Positions 33,721-45,660 of a DNA stretch of 64,000 bases are shown here, piece after piece. The stretch lies in assembly GCA_004026145.2 (NCBI GenBank), contig CP034992.1:10269209-10333208 (forward strand). The letters run 5' to 3'. Within the stretch, counting starts at the first letter, position 1. Every line of letters begins with the position of its first letter. The notes under the pieces are model-generated. The model was given only the letters and a program-made list of their open reading frames with translations, was not told the origin of the DNA and ran no database searches. Made by a program: the position numbers and the translations under genes. Source of the stretch: Takifugu bimaculatus (Eukaryota > Chordata > Actinopteri > Tetraodontiformes > Tetraodontidae).

Positions 33721-34620
33721 TGTTAATTTAGTGTGGCATATAAATTTTAGAACTTGTCTATCTGAATAAGACACACAGGGTATGATGAGAACTTATGTAG
33801 ACACCCTAGGTGTTAGCTTACACACCCCCACATGTGACGCTGTGCAGTAGAAACAAAACCACAACATCAGTTACTGCTCGACCTGTTTGCTGTCTGTTTT
33901 TGCATTTGCAATCATATTTCTTTTCTTTCTTTCTTCTTCTTCTTGGAATAAAACATTACATAATTATATACAGTACACATCATGTAAAGAAATATCAAGT
34001 AATATACCATACCATTCATACGTTACCATACGTACAGCCATGTTTTTAGACTATGATGCAAAACACTTAAAGTTTTGACATGTTTAAAAATAATCCTGTA
34101 CTTATATATTTTGTCCTGCAGTCAATCTTCTTCTAAAATAAGATTCAAATAAAGTTGCAGCCCTTTATTGTCTAAAATGTCCAAATGTGTTTTTTGTAAC
34201 ACAGTCAGAATCTTTTTTTTTTTTTTTAATTGTGCTGCAGCTATGACGGCAATACTTGTACATACTTGCATGGTGGGCTTGACTTTTCCCCTTCTGTCTT
34301 GGTGGTTTCAAACAGGAAGTCTTTGCTGTGTCTTAACACACAGCTGTCAAACTACATCGCTTCACTCTCTTGACCTTGGCATTCAAATACAACAACTATT
34401 GTAAGGAAAATGACATTGCTGTAATGTTAATGTGATCCCCATTGCAGTCACATCAACACATGTTCTTGTCAATAGTGATATTTCTGTTTGTATTAAGCAC
34501 ATTTATCCATCGAATTGTCTGTATGCAAACATTTTTAGATTAGATTATATTTTAGATTATAATGACACATTCACTTGAGTACATACATTTTGTTTAATAT
34601 ATAGGTTAATAAGTGGACTA
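33721..34620. promoter_or_regulatory. NITR distal upstream conserved block, copy 2
   Basis: Equivalent of 7681-8500 and upstream of locus 5. It includes GTCTTGGTGGTTTCAAACAG followed by GAAGT at about 34296-34320. An insert of T-rich sequence (34210-34275) is present here but not in the locus-2 copy. Confidence 0.35.
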
Positions 34621-34629
34621 ATTCATGAT

Positions 34630-35390
34630 TTTATAGGCTTACAAAAACACAATATTCCAGTTCCTCTGATATACTCCGTGTTGATTCTATCCATGTGCAA
34701 CAGAGAGTGCTTACATCTTCATCAGTTCCTCCTCCAGCTTCTCTTGCTGTCTTCTCCTCAGGGCCACTGTCTATGGGCCAGGGCCACCAATGCGGTGTTG
34801 CTCTGACTTTCCTGTTTTGAATTGTACCTATCTGGGCATTCATTCAGGGTGTCGTGGCATGATCAACTTTTGGCTCATCACTAGTTCTCCACTGGGGTCA
34901 CCCAAGGATCGGTGCCGGGGCTGCTGCTCTTTGCCATATACGCAACATTGCTCAGGCAAATCATCCCATGGTCTCCCATGGTGTTTTATACCACTGCTTT
35001 CCACATGGCACCCAGTTCTGCGTCTCATTTTCCCCGGACTAACCTTCCGGCTCAGACTAGATCTCACCATGTCTCTCAGACATATCCGCATGGATGCAGG
35101 GCCACCACATGTAGCATCAGTCTCCCTGTCATCCCGTCACTTTGCCGTATCCAACCTCAGAAAAGCCAGGCCATTAAACCTACAAATGCTGATACAAGTC
35201 ATGGTGATCTCCCATATTTCCACCAATTCAGATAGTCTAACGAAAGCAGGCCCATGCCACCTCACTGCTGATAGAGGTCTACTGTACCTGCCCACATTAA
35301 GATCATGTCATTCATGCTAACCGACAGACTAATACCTGAATCTGCTCCCTCTTACGTGAACAATCTTGTTTGAGCCCATGCTACCCCTCG
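34630..35390 (+). mobile_element. L2-type RT relic, copy 2
   Basis: Same fossil RT as at 8500-9430, with the TGVPQGS-like region at about 34883-34950. It carries an extra deletion of about 130 bp at 35107. Confidence 0.6.
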
Positions 35391-35684
35391 TTGCTGCATC
35401 ATTTTCCAAAAGCTGTCTGTCATAATAATTAGTGAGCATTTACTGGATGCATTACTGCAACATGGAAAATAGAAAAAAGAATGATTGCTGGTTGGGTGGT
35501 TGGTTGTTGTTGATTGGTTAGAAATTATGCACATTATAACTCAACTCAAATTGAATTCTATTTATATATGAAGCAAAATCCTATTCTTAAGGGAATCCAA
35601 AGTTTTTTCTTGTGGGTTTTTTTAACCTTTAAATCTCCCTTTGATTTCTCCAACATCACTTTTATCAAGCAAATCTGACATTAC

Positions 35685-35812
35685 AAGTGATCGTGTTTCC
35701 TGTATCTCACACCCTCGAGTCATCTCCAGCTGCCCAATCAGATACAAGTGCAGCATTTATCAGTTTAAAAAGGACCAGTCTTCTCTTCACTCAGCCCAAA
35801 ACTTGGAGCAAG
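35685..35812 (+). promoter_or_regulatory. Conserved NITR proximal promoter/5'UTR block, locus 5
   Basis: Carries the same GTTTCCTGTA, CACACCCTC and CCAAT (GCCCAATCAG) elements, ending at the start codon of an intact gene. Confidence 0.55.
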
Positions 35813-37691
35813 ATGACATCTGCAAAGTTGATCTTCTGGCTGATATGTTTGGAGAAATTTGGTGAGGATTTCTTTTTTGTTTGTATTTTGTTTATTTATG
35901 GCATCATTTGCAAAATTCTAGATTTAAACATTAAACGGTGTTCATTTCTAATTGTATTTTTTTTTAGCTCAGACAGCTACAATGGAATTTTCTCCATCTT
36001 TGAATTGGAAGACCAATTATATCTTGGTCAAACCTGGACAGAACCTGACTTTGCCGTGTCTTCACAGAGATGATTTTTCTAGCAGGATCTCTTGGTTTAA
36101 AGAAACTCTGGGAGAGAGGCCGATTCTGATCTGTGTGTACTGGATATCAAGTAAATATTGTAGATGTGCTAATGACTTCAAAACCAATCCACGTTTCCAA
36201 CTACATCCTGGTAACAATGGAACTAATCTGACAATAACAGATTTGGTGTTATCAGACTCAGCCACCTATTACTGTGTAAATCGGTATTTAAATGTATTTG
36301 ACTTTACAGAAGGTCATAATGTCATTGTAGAGGGTTCAGGGTTGACCATAGATCAGTCAGCAACTCAGTCTATCCAAGCAGAAGGTTCTGTGACGCTGAA
36401 TTGTACAGTACATACTGGGTGGACTTGTGATGGGGATCACACTGTTTACTGGTTCAGAAACTCTGGACCATCTCAACTGGGACTCATGTACAACGATACA
36501 GGCGGGAATAAGCAGTGTGAGAGGAAAACCAACACCTGTTTCTACAGCTTCTCCATGAAGAACCTGAACACTTCTCAGACTGGGACCTACTATTGTGCTG
36601 TTGCAGCATGTGGACACATTCTGTTTGGAAATGGAACCAAGCTGGTGTGTGAGGGTGAGTGCTCTAATTTTGTGCAGATTATTTTCTGTATATTGTAGAA
36701 ATAATTTACATATTATCTAGTTTTAAAAATACTAAGACAGCATCCAGTAATTTATTTAATTGTCCATAAAAAGGTTATCCTAATTAGCTCTGTTCAGTTG
36801 GTTTATATATAGTGTTTTATCGAAACATTTACCAGTTCAAACAGATATGGCCTAAATAACCCCCAATTCTCTGTTTACACAGAGCTTTCAGTATCTAAAA
36901 TGAGGAGAAATTGTAACATTTAAAGCCTGGTTTGAATTGTACATGGACACTGTGACAGTCCTTTAAAAACATAATATTTGTAGTCAAAGTATCACTTTAA
37001 CTCATTACTTTTTTATGTCAGTATAGGTTCTGTTTCTATATTGTTACTTTATAAAATAATTTGTGACTGGCGATGTCTATTGTCTCCCTGAATTAAACAG
37101 TAATGACATCATAACTAGCTTAATATAAAGTGAGAGGACAAATTTGTTGAAATACTTAAATGATTGTCTGAAACGGCATCGCAGATATCACAATTTCTGA
37201 TGCATCTCGTTACAGATGAAGGAAACCATCTTGTTTTGGTGTATTTCCTCAGTGCGGCCTGGATATTTACCATCATTGTGGTTGTTTTATTATCCATTTC
37301 AGTTTTTATGACAAAAAGGAAAAACAGTCATCACTCTTTGGGTAACTGATGTAATATATTTTGAAGATTCTTAAAGGTAAACTGGGAAAATTACTTTAAA
37401 AAAATCTCTTCCTGTGTTTTAAAACAGACTCTCAATCAAGAGTCCAAGCTTCATCCGGAGCAAATGCAGAGGTAGAGACAATTTTGATTCTTTTTTTCTA
37501 AAGTTTATATGTATAAATAATCCTTATTTACACACACTAACTTACCCTTTATCACATATCTCCAGGGCTACCAAGAGGAAAACAACCTCCATTATGCAGC
37601 TTTGAGGAAAAACCAGCCCAACAGATCAATGCAGAACAGACAGATCAATGCAGAACAGACAGAATGTGTGTACTCTGCTGTGAGGCTGTAG
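35813..37691 (+). CDS. nitr: NITR gene 5: complete inhibitory-type receptor
   Basis: Five exons: leader 35813-35861 (MTSAKLIFWLICLEKF), V-I 35968-36654, TM 37216-37341, cytoplasmic 37428-37471 and 37566-37691. Lengths sum to 1032 nt, an open frame of 343 codons plus TAG. All sites have AG/GT; phases are 1,1,1,0. The V domain has LPCLHRD, ISWFK and TYYCVNR with J-like FTEGHNVIVEG. The I domain has six cysteines and FGNGTKLV. The TM stretch (LVLVYFLSAAWIFTIIVVVL) has no central charge. The tail has NLHYAAL, a canonical ITIM, and ECVYSAV, ITIM-like. Odd points: an extra CxC in the V domain (SSKYCRCAND) where paralogues have a W and hydrophobics, an extra Cys just before the TM (LVCEG), and a near-tandem 18-nt repeat in the tail (RSMQNRQINAEQ). 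Poly(A) signal at 37811. Predicted cell-surface receptor signalling through SHP-type phosphatases, by family knowledge. Confidence 0.92.
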
Positions 37692-38854
37692 ATGTCATGT
37701 TGTCATTGCAGTTTAACACAGGACCTAATTAAGTATTTTGAATTTACTCATACCGGTTTCTACATTTTCAATTGTATCATTTATCAATCTCGATGAAACA
37801 AAGTTTTCCTAATAAAGTTGTTTTTTCTGGCCATGTCGACAAATGATAGATTACCTCCATATATTTATATTCATTTTATGAAGACAAAGCTTGTATCGTG
37901 CTGTTGCAGTCCTTAATTTGTGAAGTCAAAAGCTGCAACAATGGTTTTCACAAGCATTCATATCCATCGGACTATTAAGTTGACCAAAACACCCACTGGA
38001 TGAGACAAATGCTCCATTATGTGATCATGACCATGTAAACAGCAACAGGCTATGTCTTGGATACATAGAAATGCTAAGGCAGGGGTAGTATTATCCAAAG
38101 GGTTGGCGTACTCCTGCTGTGGCCACCGTGGTCTCTCCTTCCCGGAACGATTTTTCCCAGGAACAATTTTTGCTTATTTGGGATCCAATTTGCCAGCAGC
38201 TTAGAAAACGTTTAGCTATCTTTGTTGACCTCTTTTTTGTAAAACTTGGGGCATAAAGACTAAAAAAACAGATAACAAAATTGAACACAATACAAATATT
38301 AATTGTTGATTTAATTAAAAATTACTACCTGCTCAAGATTCCCAATACAACTGAAACCTTGACATCTGTCTGCTGCTTTTTGAATCTGCAGACCTTGGTT
38401 AGCTTCCTAATTGGTGCATCAGCATTCAGCATGATGAAAAGCAGTCACAGCTGCCATTGTTAAGATATAATCAATTAAAACTTTATTTTGCAACAAAAGA
38501 CCTTCAACAGTTTTATTAGAATTGTGAAAAAACTGGCCAAGGGATTTTTGTCCATCCCTCTATCAGTCTTCGACTTCTTTATCTCTTTTAGGGGACAGGT
38601 GGCCGCTTATCCCACTTCTAACTCACAAAGACAAACAACTGTTCATGCCCTCATTCACTTCTAATGTCAATGCACATGGACACGGGGAGAACAGGCAAAC
38701 TCTGCACAAAAAAGCCCCCCTGACTGCAGGAACCTTCTTGCTTTGTGGCAGCCATTTTAGCCCCTACATAACCGTACCACCCCTGTGTCAGTTCACCTCA
38801 TGTGTGTCTCCCCTTGTGTTGTGCCACTTTCATCATGTTGTGATTACTGATCAC
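37692..38854. other. NITR 5 3' UTR and duplicon spacer, copy 3
   Basis: AATAAA at 37811-37816. The rest matches 13362-14524. No gene was seen. Confidence 0.6.
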
Positions 38855-38945
38855 AAAGTGCCATAATCATAAAGCATAATCTTTACAAATATTATGGTTA
38901 TGGCATAATCATAATCTTTTCAAACATTATGATTATGGCACTTTT
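38855..38945. repeat. Fold-back hairpin, copy 3
   Basis: Arms AAGTGCCATAATCAT and ATTATGATTATGGCACTT. Adjacent to the third pogo-type relic, as in the other copies. Confidence 0.7.
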
Positions 38946-38951
38946 GAACTA

Positions 38952-40076
38952 CCGTATTTTCACGACCATAAGGCGCACTGTAATAAAAGGCGCAGTCTCA
39001 GTTGTGGGTACTATATCTGTTTTTAGAACATACATAAGGTGCACCGTATTATTAGGCGCATGCTAAAACATACAGTAAAAAATGACAACGGAAGTAAAAT
39101 GGTGAGTTTCGTCACATTTATTGAACAAAATATTCATTCTTCCGCTACAAAACCATCAAAGTTTTCATCTTCTGTATCTGAATTAAACAGCTGCACTATT
39201 TCAATGTCCAACATCCCAAATTCCTCTTCTTCATCATCTGAATAAGACTCACCGACCAGTTCCGCTTCAGCGTTGATTTTGTGAAAGCTCTTACAATACA
39301 TGAAGACGGTATCATAGCCCATGTGTCTACAATCCACCCGCATATGGTGGCATAACTTGCCCACCGCTGCCTCATAGTCTTTGTGAAGGAGTGTTCGCCT
39401 ACCGTCATCCAGCGCTCTGTCCGTTTCCGTGGCAGCGGAGAACCACGGTGAACGACAACTTCTCATGCCCCGCTGTGCGTATCGCCACCGTGCTGGTCCC
39501 TTTTTCTCCACTTTGTGGGTCAAAGGGATGTCAAAAGTCAGAGGGGTCTCATCCATGTTGGTGATGTGGCTGGGCGCGGTTATCTTGTCACGGCAGTAGG
39601 TGCGGAAGATGGCCGCCCTCTCCTGGTAATCCGCGGGCAGCCGCTGTGCAACAGTTGTCCTTGCGCGTATGGAGAGATTCCGCCTCCTCATAAAGCAAAA
39701 ACACCAAGACGGACCTCCTTGGAAGTGCTCAATGTGCATTTCTTCAGCTATCGCTTTGGCCTTTTGTCGAATGGGGACAGTAGAGACACCCCTTCCAGTT
39801 GTTTGCTGTTCCACAACCAACTGTTTCACTCGGTTTTCCAGCTCGGGCCACCTTGCTTTGTTCCCACAGGACATTAAAATGTCTTGCAGCTGCTTGATTG
39901 CCATTTTCAGCCGCATATTCGATGGCCTACAAATTGCTGCTTTATGTTGTGCCCATTTGATGAAACCCCTTCCACTTCCTTCCAATAAAGCCTCCATGGT
40001 CCTTGATGGGCTTGTAATCATCTTTAGTATTTTCACCTTTTTGACATCACTTTTATATCCAATGGCTATCAGCTAA
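38952..40076 (-). mobile_element. Pogo/Tigger-type relic, copy 3, longest N-terminal part
   Basis: The left terminal repeat is the best preserved (CCGTATTTTCACGACCATAA then GGCGCAC). The minus-strand ORF 39134-40036 (300 codons) contains a CENP-B-like HTH segment: ARWPELENRVKQLVVEQQ, GRGVSTVPIRQKAKAIAEEM, FQGGPSWCFCFMRRRNLSIR. It then has NMDETPLTFDIPLT and the C-terminal part; the DDE core is deleted as in the other copies. About 200 bp present here are missing in copies 1 and 2, while the right terminal repeat is not found, so this copy diverges past about 39905. Confidence 0.85.
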
Positions 40077-40218
40077 AAATCCTCATATTGAACCTCATTT
40101 TGGATCACCCATCTAAGGTCCTATGTTTCTTCACCAGGATGAATGGCAGGTAGGCCCATAGCAAATTGCAGAAGTAAACCAAAAGCAAACAAAATCCAAA
40201 ATGACTGTTCTATGCAGA

Positions 40219-41247
40219 TGTGGCAGGGCGTGGCCTGCCCTTCGAACAGGTGCCATATGGAGGTAGTGCCTTGATTGGTGGGTGGGGAGAAAAGGTTTAT
40301 ATAAGGCACTGCCTCCAGCTGGCTTTAGTTGTTTTACCCCTTCGACGGACGGCGGGGTTGCGGCTTATCTGGGCGGTTCGACCAACAGAAACTGTTTTAC
40401 AACGCTTTGCCGTAAGGGCACGCGCGCTAGTCTGCACTGGGCAGTTGGCTGCCGGCTGGCGTCAGTGGGTCGCGTTGCCCCAGCGGGAATCCTTCACGGA
40501 GTGGTGGCGCCACCAAACACAGTCGGCACGGACTTCCTCGCGTACTGGACCCACTGCTGCTTTGGCTCAGTCCCGCTTTCGGGACTCTCTCCCGTTCGCT
40601 CTCGCGCTCTCTCTCTCGCCCCCCTTCGCTCGGGGGACGGTGCTGAGACGTAGTGGTGCCGCCGAGGCGACCATGGAGCTATTGCTTTCATTGTAGATTC
40701 TTAACAGTGTGTGTAAATCGTATCAACTGGCATTTACTCTTTTAGGTTTTGTTCTGTTCGTTTCTTGTTTGATGTGGTGTTCTTGTTGGTCACAATTTGT
40801 TTGCCTGTCTGTGTGAGGTGTGTGTGCGTGTGTGCTCGTCGCGTCAATTGTTACTGCTGGAAATTTAATTGTTCTCTTTTCTTTGTGGACAGGTGCTGCG
40901 GGCCACGGCGGGGACCCAACCCCTGGTGGAGGGCATTTTCCTCACCCCTCGTGTGTAGTTTTGTTTGCAGTAGCACGGGTGTTTTTAGTTTGGTTATCTC
41001 CCCTAATTGCGTTTTACCTGCCGGTGGGGCCCCAGCCCTGTCCACCCCTTTTGTTTGACTTTTGTACAGCCGAGTTATTTTTGTGTTGAGTTGGATTTAA
41101 TAAAATTGTAGTGCCTAACCCTCAATGCTGTCTCTGCCTCTGGAACAGAACCTTATCTGCGTGTGCCTGTTTTCCGGTTAATTCCTGGGGTGAAATTCCC
41201 CAGGTGGCGTTGTCGTCGTCCGATACACCTCTCCCCACCCCGCCACA
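40219..41247 (+). mobile_element. Putative solo LTR, GC-rich, with TATA and poly(A) signal
   Basis: Starts TGTGGCAGGG and ends CCCCGCCACA, an imperfect 10-bp terminal inverted repeat of TG...CA type. A TATA box lies at about 40298 (TTTATATAAGG), AATAAA at about 41099, and a short U5-like part follows, the usual order in an LTR. It is strikingly richer in GC and CpG than its flanks. No flanking target-site duplication or internal retroelement genes are seen. Alternatively it may be a CpG-island promoter of a non-coding transcript, since a splice-like CTTTGTGGACAG occurs near 40883-40893. ORFs of 90-160 codons show no domain and overlap in two frames. Confidence 0.45.
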
Positions 41248-42520
41248 CAACCATAATGATCACTTCAATAATGAAAAATCACCAGGCAGGCAGCAGACAG
41301 TGGCCAGGGCTGGGACAGATGTTAAGTTATGCAATTGGCTGTGTGCTGTGCCAGATGCTGGATTGGTCATCTGAAGATCAAGTATCTGCCAATTGGGGGA
41401 TTGTCCAGGAGGGACTAAATTTAAAGCAGAAGATTGCTGCCACCTGCAAGCTCCTCAACTTCCTCAATAATCCAGTGGGCCTCTGATGTGTTTTGAATCA
41501 TTGTGGTGTGTAAAAGTGCACGGCCACATTTTTTATATTGTTTTCTCCTGTTTTTGAAGTTAGGTAGGTTAAGGAATGTATTTTGGTTATTGCCTATTAG
41601 GGAACATTTTGGTTGTTTCTTTTCAATTAGACTGATTCTGATTATTTTGGCTAAAAGTCACTCTGAGGATATTTGTGCTGATAAAACCTTTTTAATTTTG
41701 ATTTTTGGAATGATCCTTGGTATAAATGATCACCCATGTTAACTTTTGATTAACTTTGTGTCATTGGTCACTTAGACCTTGAGGAAGCTTGGGGTTTTTG
41801 TTAGGCTCAGAGCTCCTAGACTGGTTGTAACATGGAACAGGCAGGGTCAGTAAAAGGAAATGAGTGCTGGAAAGTCAGGCATGAGGCTGCGGAGAGAGTG
41901 ACGGGAGTGGCAGCATTGTCCTGCTTATGGCAGAACAGATAGTGACAGGACTCAGTTATTGCTTTGCTTGCAGGATTTATTATTTCTTTTTTAGAACAAA
42001 GATACTTTCACTGTTGAAGTGTTTTTAAAATATGGCATTTAGTTTTCTGAATCACAATGCTCTCGTGACTTGACAGTGAGTTTAATTACCCAGCTAATCA
42101 TATAACAAACTTGCATTAATATATTCTGATGTACACATGATTTTTACTCTGTTTGCATTGCTCTACTGGACAAGCCTGGGAAATATATGAAGTTGAGAAG
42201 TAAAAGAATCATTAGAATTATGTTTTGTGAGTTTATGATCTGTGATTTTTGCTAATTATTGCCTGTGAAATGGCTCCTGACCATCCAGTCCTGATACAGA
42301 TGCATTATGTTTTCCCAAACTGTTACTAAAAATTGACTGTTTAAGTTGCAAGGATCAATGCAAACCCAGATGTTTTCATTCTTGGATTCAAACAGAAAGC
42401 CCTCGTATGTTTTTTCATGTACTTTTCCACGAGTGTGTCGAAAAAAATCAACACATCACAAGGTCTCAGAGAAACTCATACCCTTGTTTCCTTAATAAGA
42501 CATACAAAGAAACCGGGTCG
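41248..42520. other. Spacer upstream of NITR 6
   Basis: No gene was recognised. Near 42380-42400 a short stretch (CTTGGATTCAAACAGAAAG) resembles the core of the NITR distal upstream block. Short ORFs have no recognisable features. Confidence 0.4.
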
Positions 42521-42598
42521 GCCAATCACAGTCAGTCAGTAAACTCAGGCTTGAGTGGAGGAAAGGACAAAATTAGTTTCATTCAGCACAGCAACACA
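42521..42598 (+). promoter_or_regulatory. NITR 6 proximal 5' region with CCAAT box
   Basis: A CCAAT box (GGCCAATCACA) about 75 bp before the ATG is the only element shared in kind and spacing with the promoter block of loci 1, 2, 3, 5 and 9. The rest is unrelated. Confidence 0.3.
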
Positions 42599-43911
42599 AT
42601 GGTATTTACGTTTGTTTTCTATCTGGTATGTGTGATTGCTGGGAAGATGGGTGAGTGATTTATTATTCTTGTATTATCTAATATTAGCACTGGAGCACTC
42701 TCATTTCTATTTTTAATATGGAAAGAAACAAACAACCCTCAAAATAATTCATAACTTTGTTCTGTTTTTTCAGGTGAGATGACTGTTCTGATGGTTGATA
42801 AAGACAAAAACTTTACAGCAGCTATTGGTGACAGTGTAACTTTGGAATGTTTCATCAGATCTGATTTTGTAGCAAAGTATTATTGGTATAAAGAAATAAT
42901 GGGAGACTTTCCAAGGCTTGTGTCGAGCTTCTATACCTTTGATGAAAGTGCAAAGTTTTATGATGAATTTGTTAACGATTCACGTTTTGCACTGAATGCA
43001 AAGAAAGAACAAAATCACTTGATGATTGCCAATTTACAGCACTCTGATACAGGAACGTACCATTGCGCTAGTAGCTTTTCAGAAAAACTTGAATTCAAAG
43101 ATGGAATTACAATCATCATAAAGGGTTCAGGTTTGAACATCCCAGTCTTTATCCAGAGACCAGAATATCACTTGAATCAGTCAGAAGGTGCTGTTAGGTT
43201 CAACTGCACTGCACATGGCAGAGCCATTGACCAAGAACACGGTGCATACCAGCTGAGAACATCTGAAAAATCTGATCCAGGAGCTCTTTACACATGGAAA
43301 AACAACACTTGTTTCTACAGTTTGCCAGCAAACAACCTGGCTGTTGATTGTGCTGTTGTAACATGTGGACACTTTCTAAAGCTACCCCAAAAGCCACCCG
43401 GAGCGGAGGGTGAGTCGGTTTCATCTAAGAAATTAAATATGAGACAATGCATCATCTAATCTCTCTGAATCTGCAGATGGTTATCTTAATCTGTATATTC
43501 TGAGTGGAGCGTTGGCGTTCACCACCATTCTGGCCAGTTTCATGGCCGTCTTACTGTGCAATATCTACAAGAGCCAAAGCGGCCGCAGTGGAGGTAAAAG
43601 TTTTTGTGAACTTAAAGTAAGTAAAACACAATGACACAATGTCGGTTTGTTTTGTTTCAGGAAGTACCTTGAGATATTCAGATGATCCTACCACAAATGA
43701 AGAGGTACTTGTTATCTATATTAATAAAAACATCCTGATTGCTGCGCATCATATAGGTATTTCCTATTTTCTGTTTCAACAAAAGGGCCACACAAATGAG
43801 GATGTTCTCCACTATGCTGCTTTACGGATGAGTATGACCGACAGACCAAAGAGACAGATGGGAGCCATTAACGAAGTATGTGTGTACGGAAGAGTAAAGC
43901 ATCATCGCTAA
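42599..43911 (+). CDS. nitr: NITR gene 6: complete but divergent inhibitory-type receptor
   Basis: Five exons: leader 42599-42650 (MVFTFVFYLVCVIAGKM), V-I 42774-43409, TM 43477-43593, cytoplasmic 43661-43704 and 43786-43911. Total 975 nt, 324 codons plus TAA, phases 1,1,1,0. The V domain has LECFIRS, YYWYKE and GTYHCASS. The I domain is unusual: only four of six cysteines remain (FNCTAHG, NNTCFYS, VDCAVVTCGH), the core Trp is lost (AYQLR where others have VYWFR), the DxGxYYC segment is shortened to NLAVDC, and the J-like FGNGTKL is replaced by FLKLPQKPPG. TM: ILSGALAFTTILASFMAVLL, uncharged. The tail has VLHYAAL (canonical ITIM) and VCVYGRV. Reading frame and splice sites are all open, so the gene may be functional with an altered membrane-proximal domain. 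A candidate AATAAA is at 44129. Confidence 0.88.
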
Positions 43912-45660
43912 ACATGTTTCAGCTTTGGGTGAATGATTATGTACATTGTTGTGTTTAAGAGTTTATTATTTTGTTTCATTTTATTTTGTTTTTGTTTGTA
44001 TCAGTTGCTTATGCAATGTGGAGTTTTATAGCAAATAAGGAAATCCATATGTTGCTCAATTTCTTTTTTTGGGTAATCAGGTTTTAGGTTTGCAGTTTAT
44101 CAATGAACTGCAAACTGCAAAAACTATCAATAAAAATCTATAGTAACTAAAACAAAGTTACCGTTTAAATATACTTTATTTGAATAAAGCATATAAGAAG
44201 ATTATTTTTTCTTTTCTTTTGTTTCTTAACTTGATTTTTAGATTTGCCGCAAAGGTTTCAGTGGTCAACAGACACCTCTCAGCTTTGTAACAATTGACGT
44301 TACAAAGTGCTGCAAACTTTTCAGTGGAAACTTTGAGTCTAACTAGAACCCTGGAAGACCAACATGTGGCCGCCTCATGTTAAGATTAAGATGTACTTTA
44401 TTCATCCCCGCAGGGAAATTGAATTGTATTAGCAACCTATACAAAGTATAGAAACAGAATAAATAAATAAAAATAAGATTAGAACGTTATAAGCATATAT
44501 ACAGCATATATTATAAGCATATATATATATACAGTATATGTATGTATGTGTGTGTGTGTGTATATATATATGTATGTGTCTGTATATATGGGGCTTTGTA
44601 TTTTCAAATGCCACAGTATGGTCTTGGGCTTATTTATCTTCTAAACATTACTTAAAGCATAGCTAAAAAATTCAGACCATTAATATCTGATGCTACATTC
44701 AAGAGTCCTTAAAATATTGTAAAGAACATATACAAGAATACATTTGTAAATAGCTGTAAAGGTTTGTGTCGAGGTGCCAAGAACAGGATGAGAGCCATAT
44801 ACAGTTTTGTCATTTACTTATTACAATGCAAAATCAGCTGATACAGTAAACTTTGTTGTTTTAGACATCTTGCTCATGTTTGAGCTGTGCAAAGGTGAGT
44901 TGTCCAAACTGAAAAATTAAAGTGAGGTTCCTGATTAGCAGTTAAGGTTCCTGTGGTGTCACATTCACTCTTTTGTGAATTTGGTGCAGTGTGATGTAAG
45001 AACTATGATACAAAAGCAGAGTAAAAGTCTGCACCATCACAGTTCCCACAGTACCCCCTCAAAAAACTAAAAATCACAGGATAAGAGGAAAAGACATAAT
45101 ACTAGCTCTATTTGTGAATATGATGTTAATTTTAATGTTGCTATTGGTTCAAACCAAGCTCCAAAACAAAAGAGCAACCCCAAAAAACAAATCCCGACAT
45201 AATTATAAACCATTCTGATGATATATGATTTAGTATGTGTGTCTTTATTTATGCAGTGTCTTTGTGGTTTCTGTCAGGATGTCAAACACAAGAATAGTCA
45301 GTTGAGGAATAAAGTGTTATGATTCAGTTTATTTGTTAGTTTTATTCCTGCTTCCCCCCCCCCCCCACCTATATCCATCATTAACAGAACTGTGCCAAAC
45401 AAACATAAATATCTCTAAATCTAAATCACATCTCTCATATTTTGAGTGAGAAGAGAGGTAGGTGCAGCGTTTCATCTATAGAATGTGCATGTTGTGCCAT
45501 TATAAGAGCAAAAACCGACATCGAAATGTTCCAAGATTTCATTTTAATGCCAATATTGGCATATAATATCGGCAGGCTGATAATATTGGACATCTCTAAT
45601 TTTTATATTGTGAGACACTCACTTGACGAGGCACAGCGGTGTGCCTCACTCACGGTACAA
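43912..45660. other. NITR 6 3' flank, repeats, no gene seen
   Basis: Contains a repeat fragment at about 44385-44420 (ACTTTATTCATCCCCGCAGG then GAAATT, a motif common in fish repeat tails), a (TA)n/(TG)n tract at about 44495-44590 and a run of 14 C at about 45353-45367. No coding exon was recognised. Confidence 0.5.

Noticed and set aside
40220..40696. Overlapping ORFs of 123-158 codons in the GC-rich element
   Set aside because: Two frames are open because of low stop density in GC-rich DNA; no signal, domain or repeat structure.
44429..44614. Minus-strand ORF of IYI/HTH repeats near 44500, and a similar one at 63108-63308
   Set aside because: Translation of (TA)n/(TG)n and (GATA)n microsatellites.
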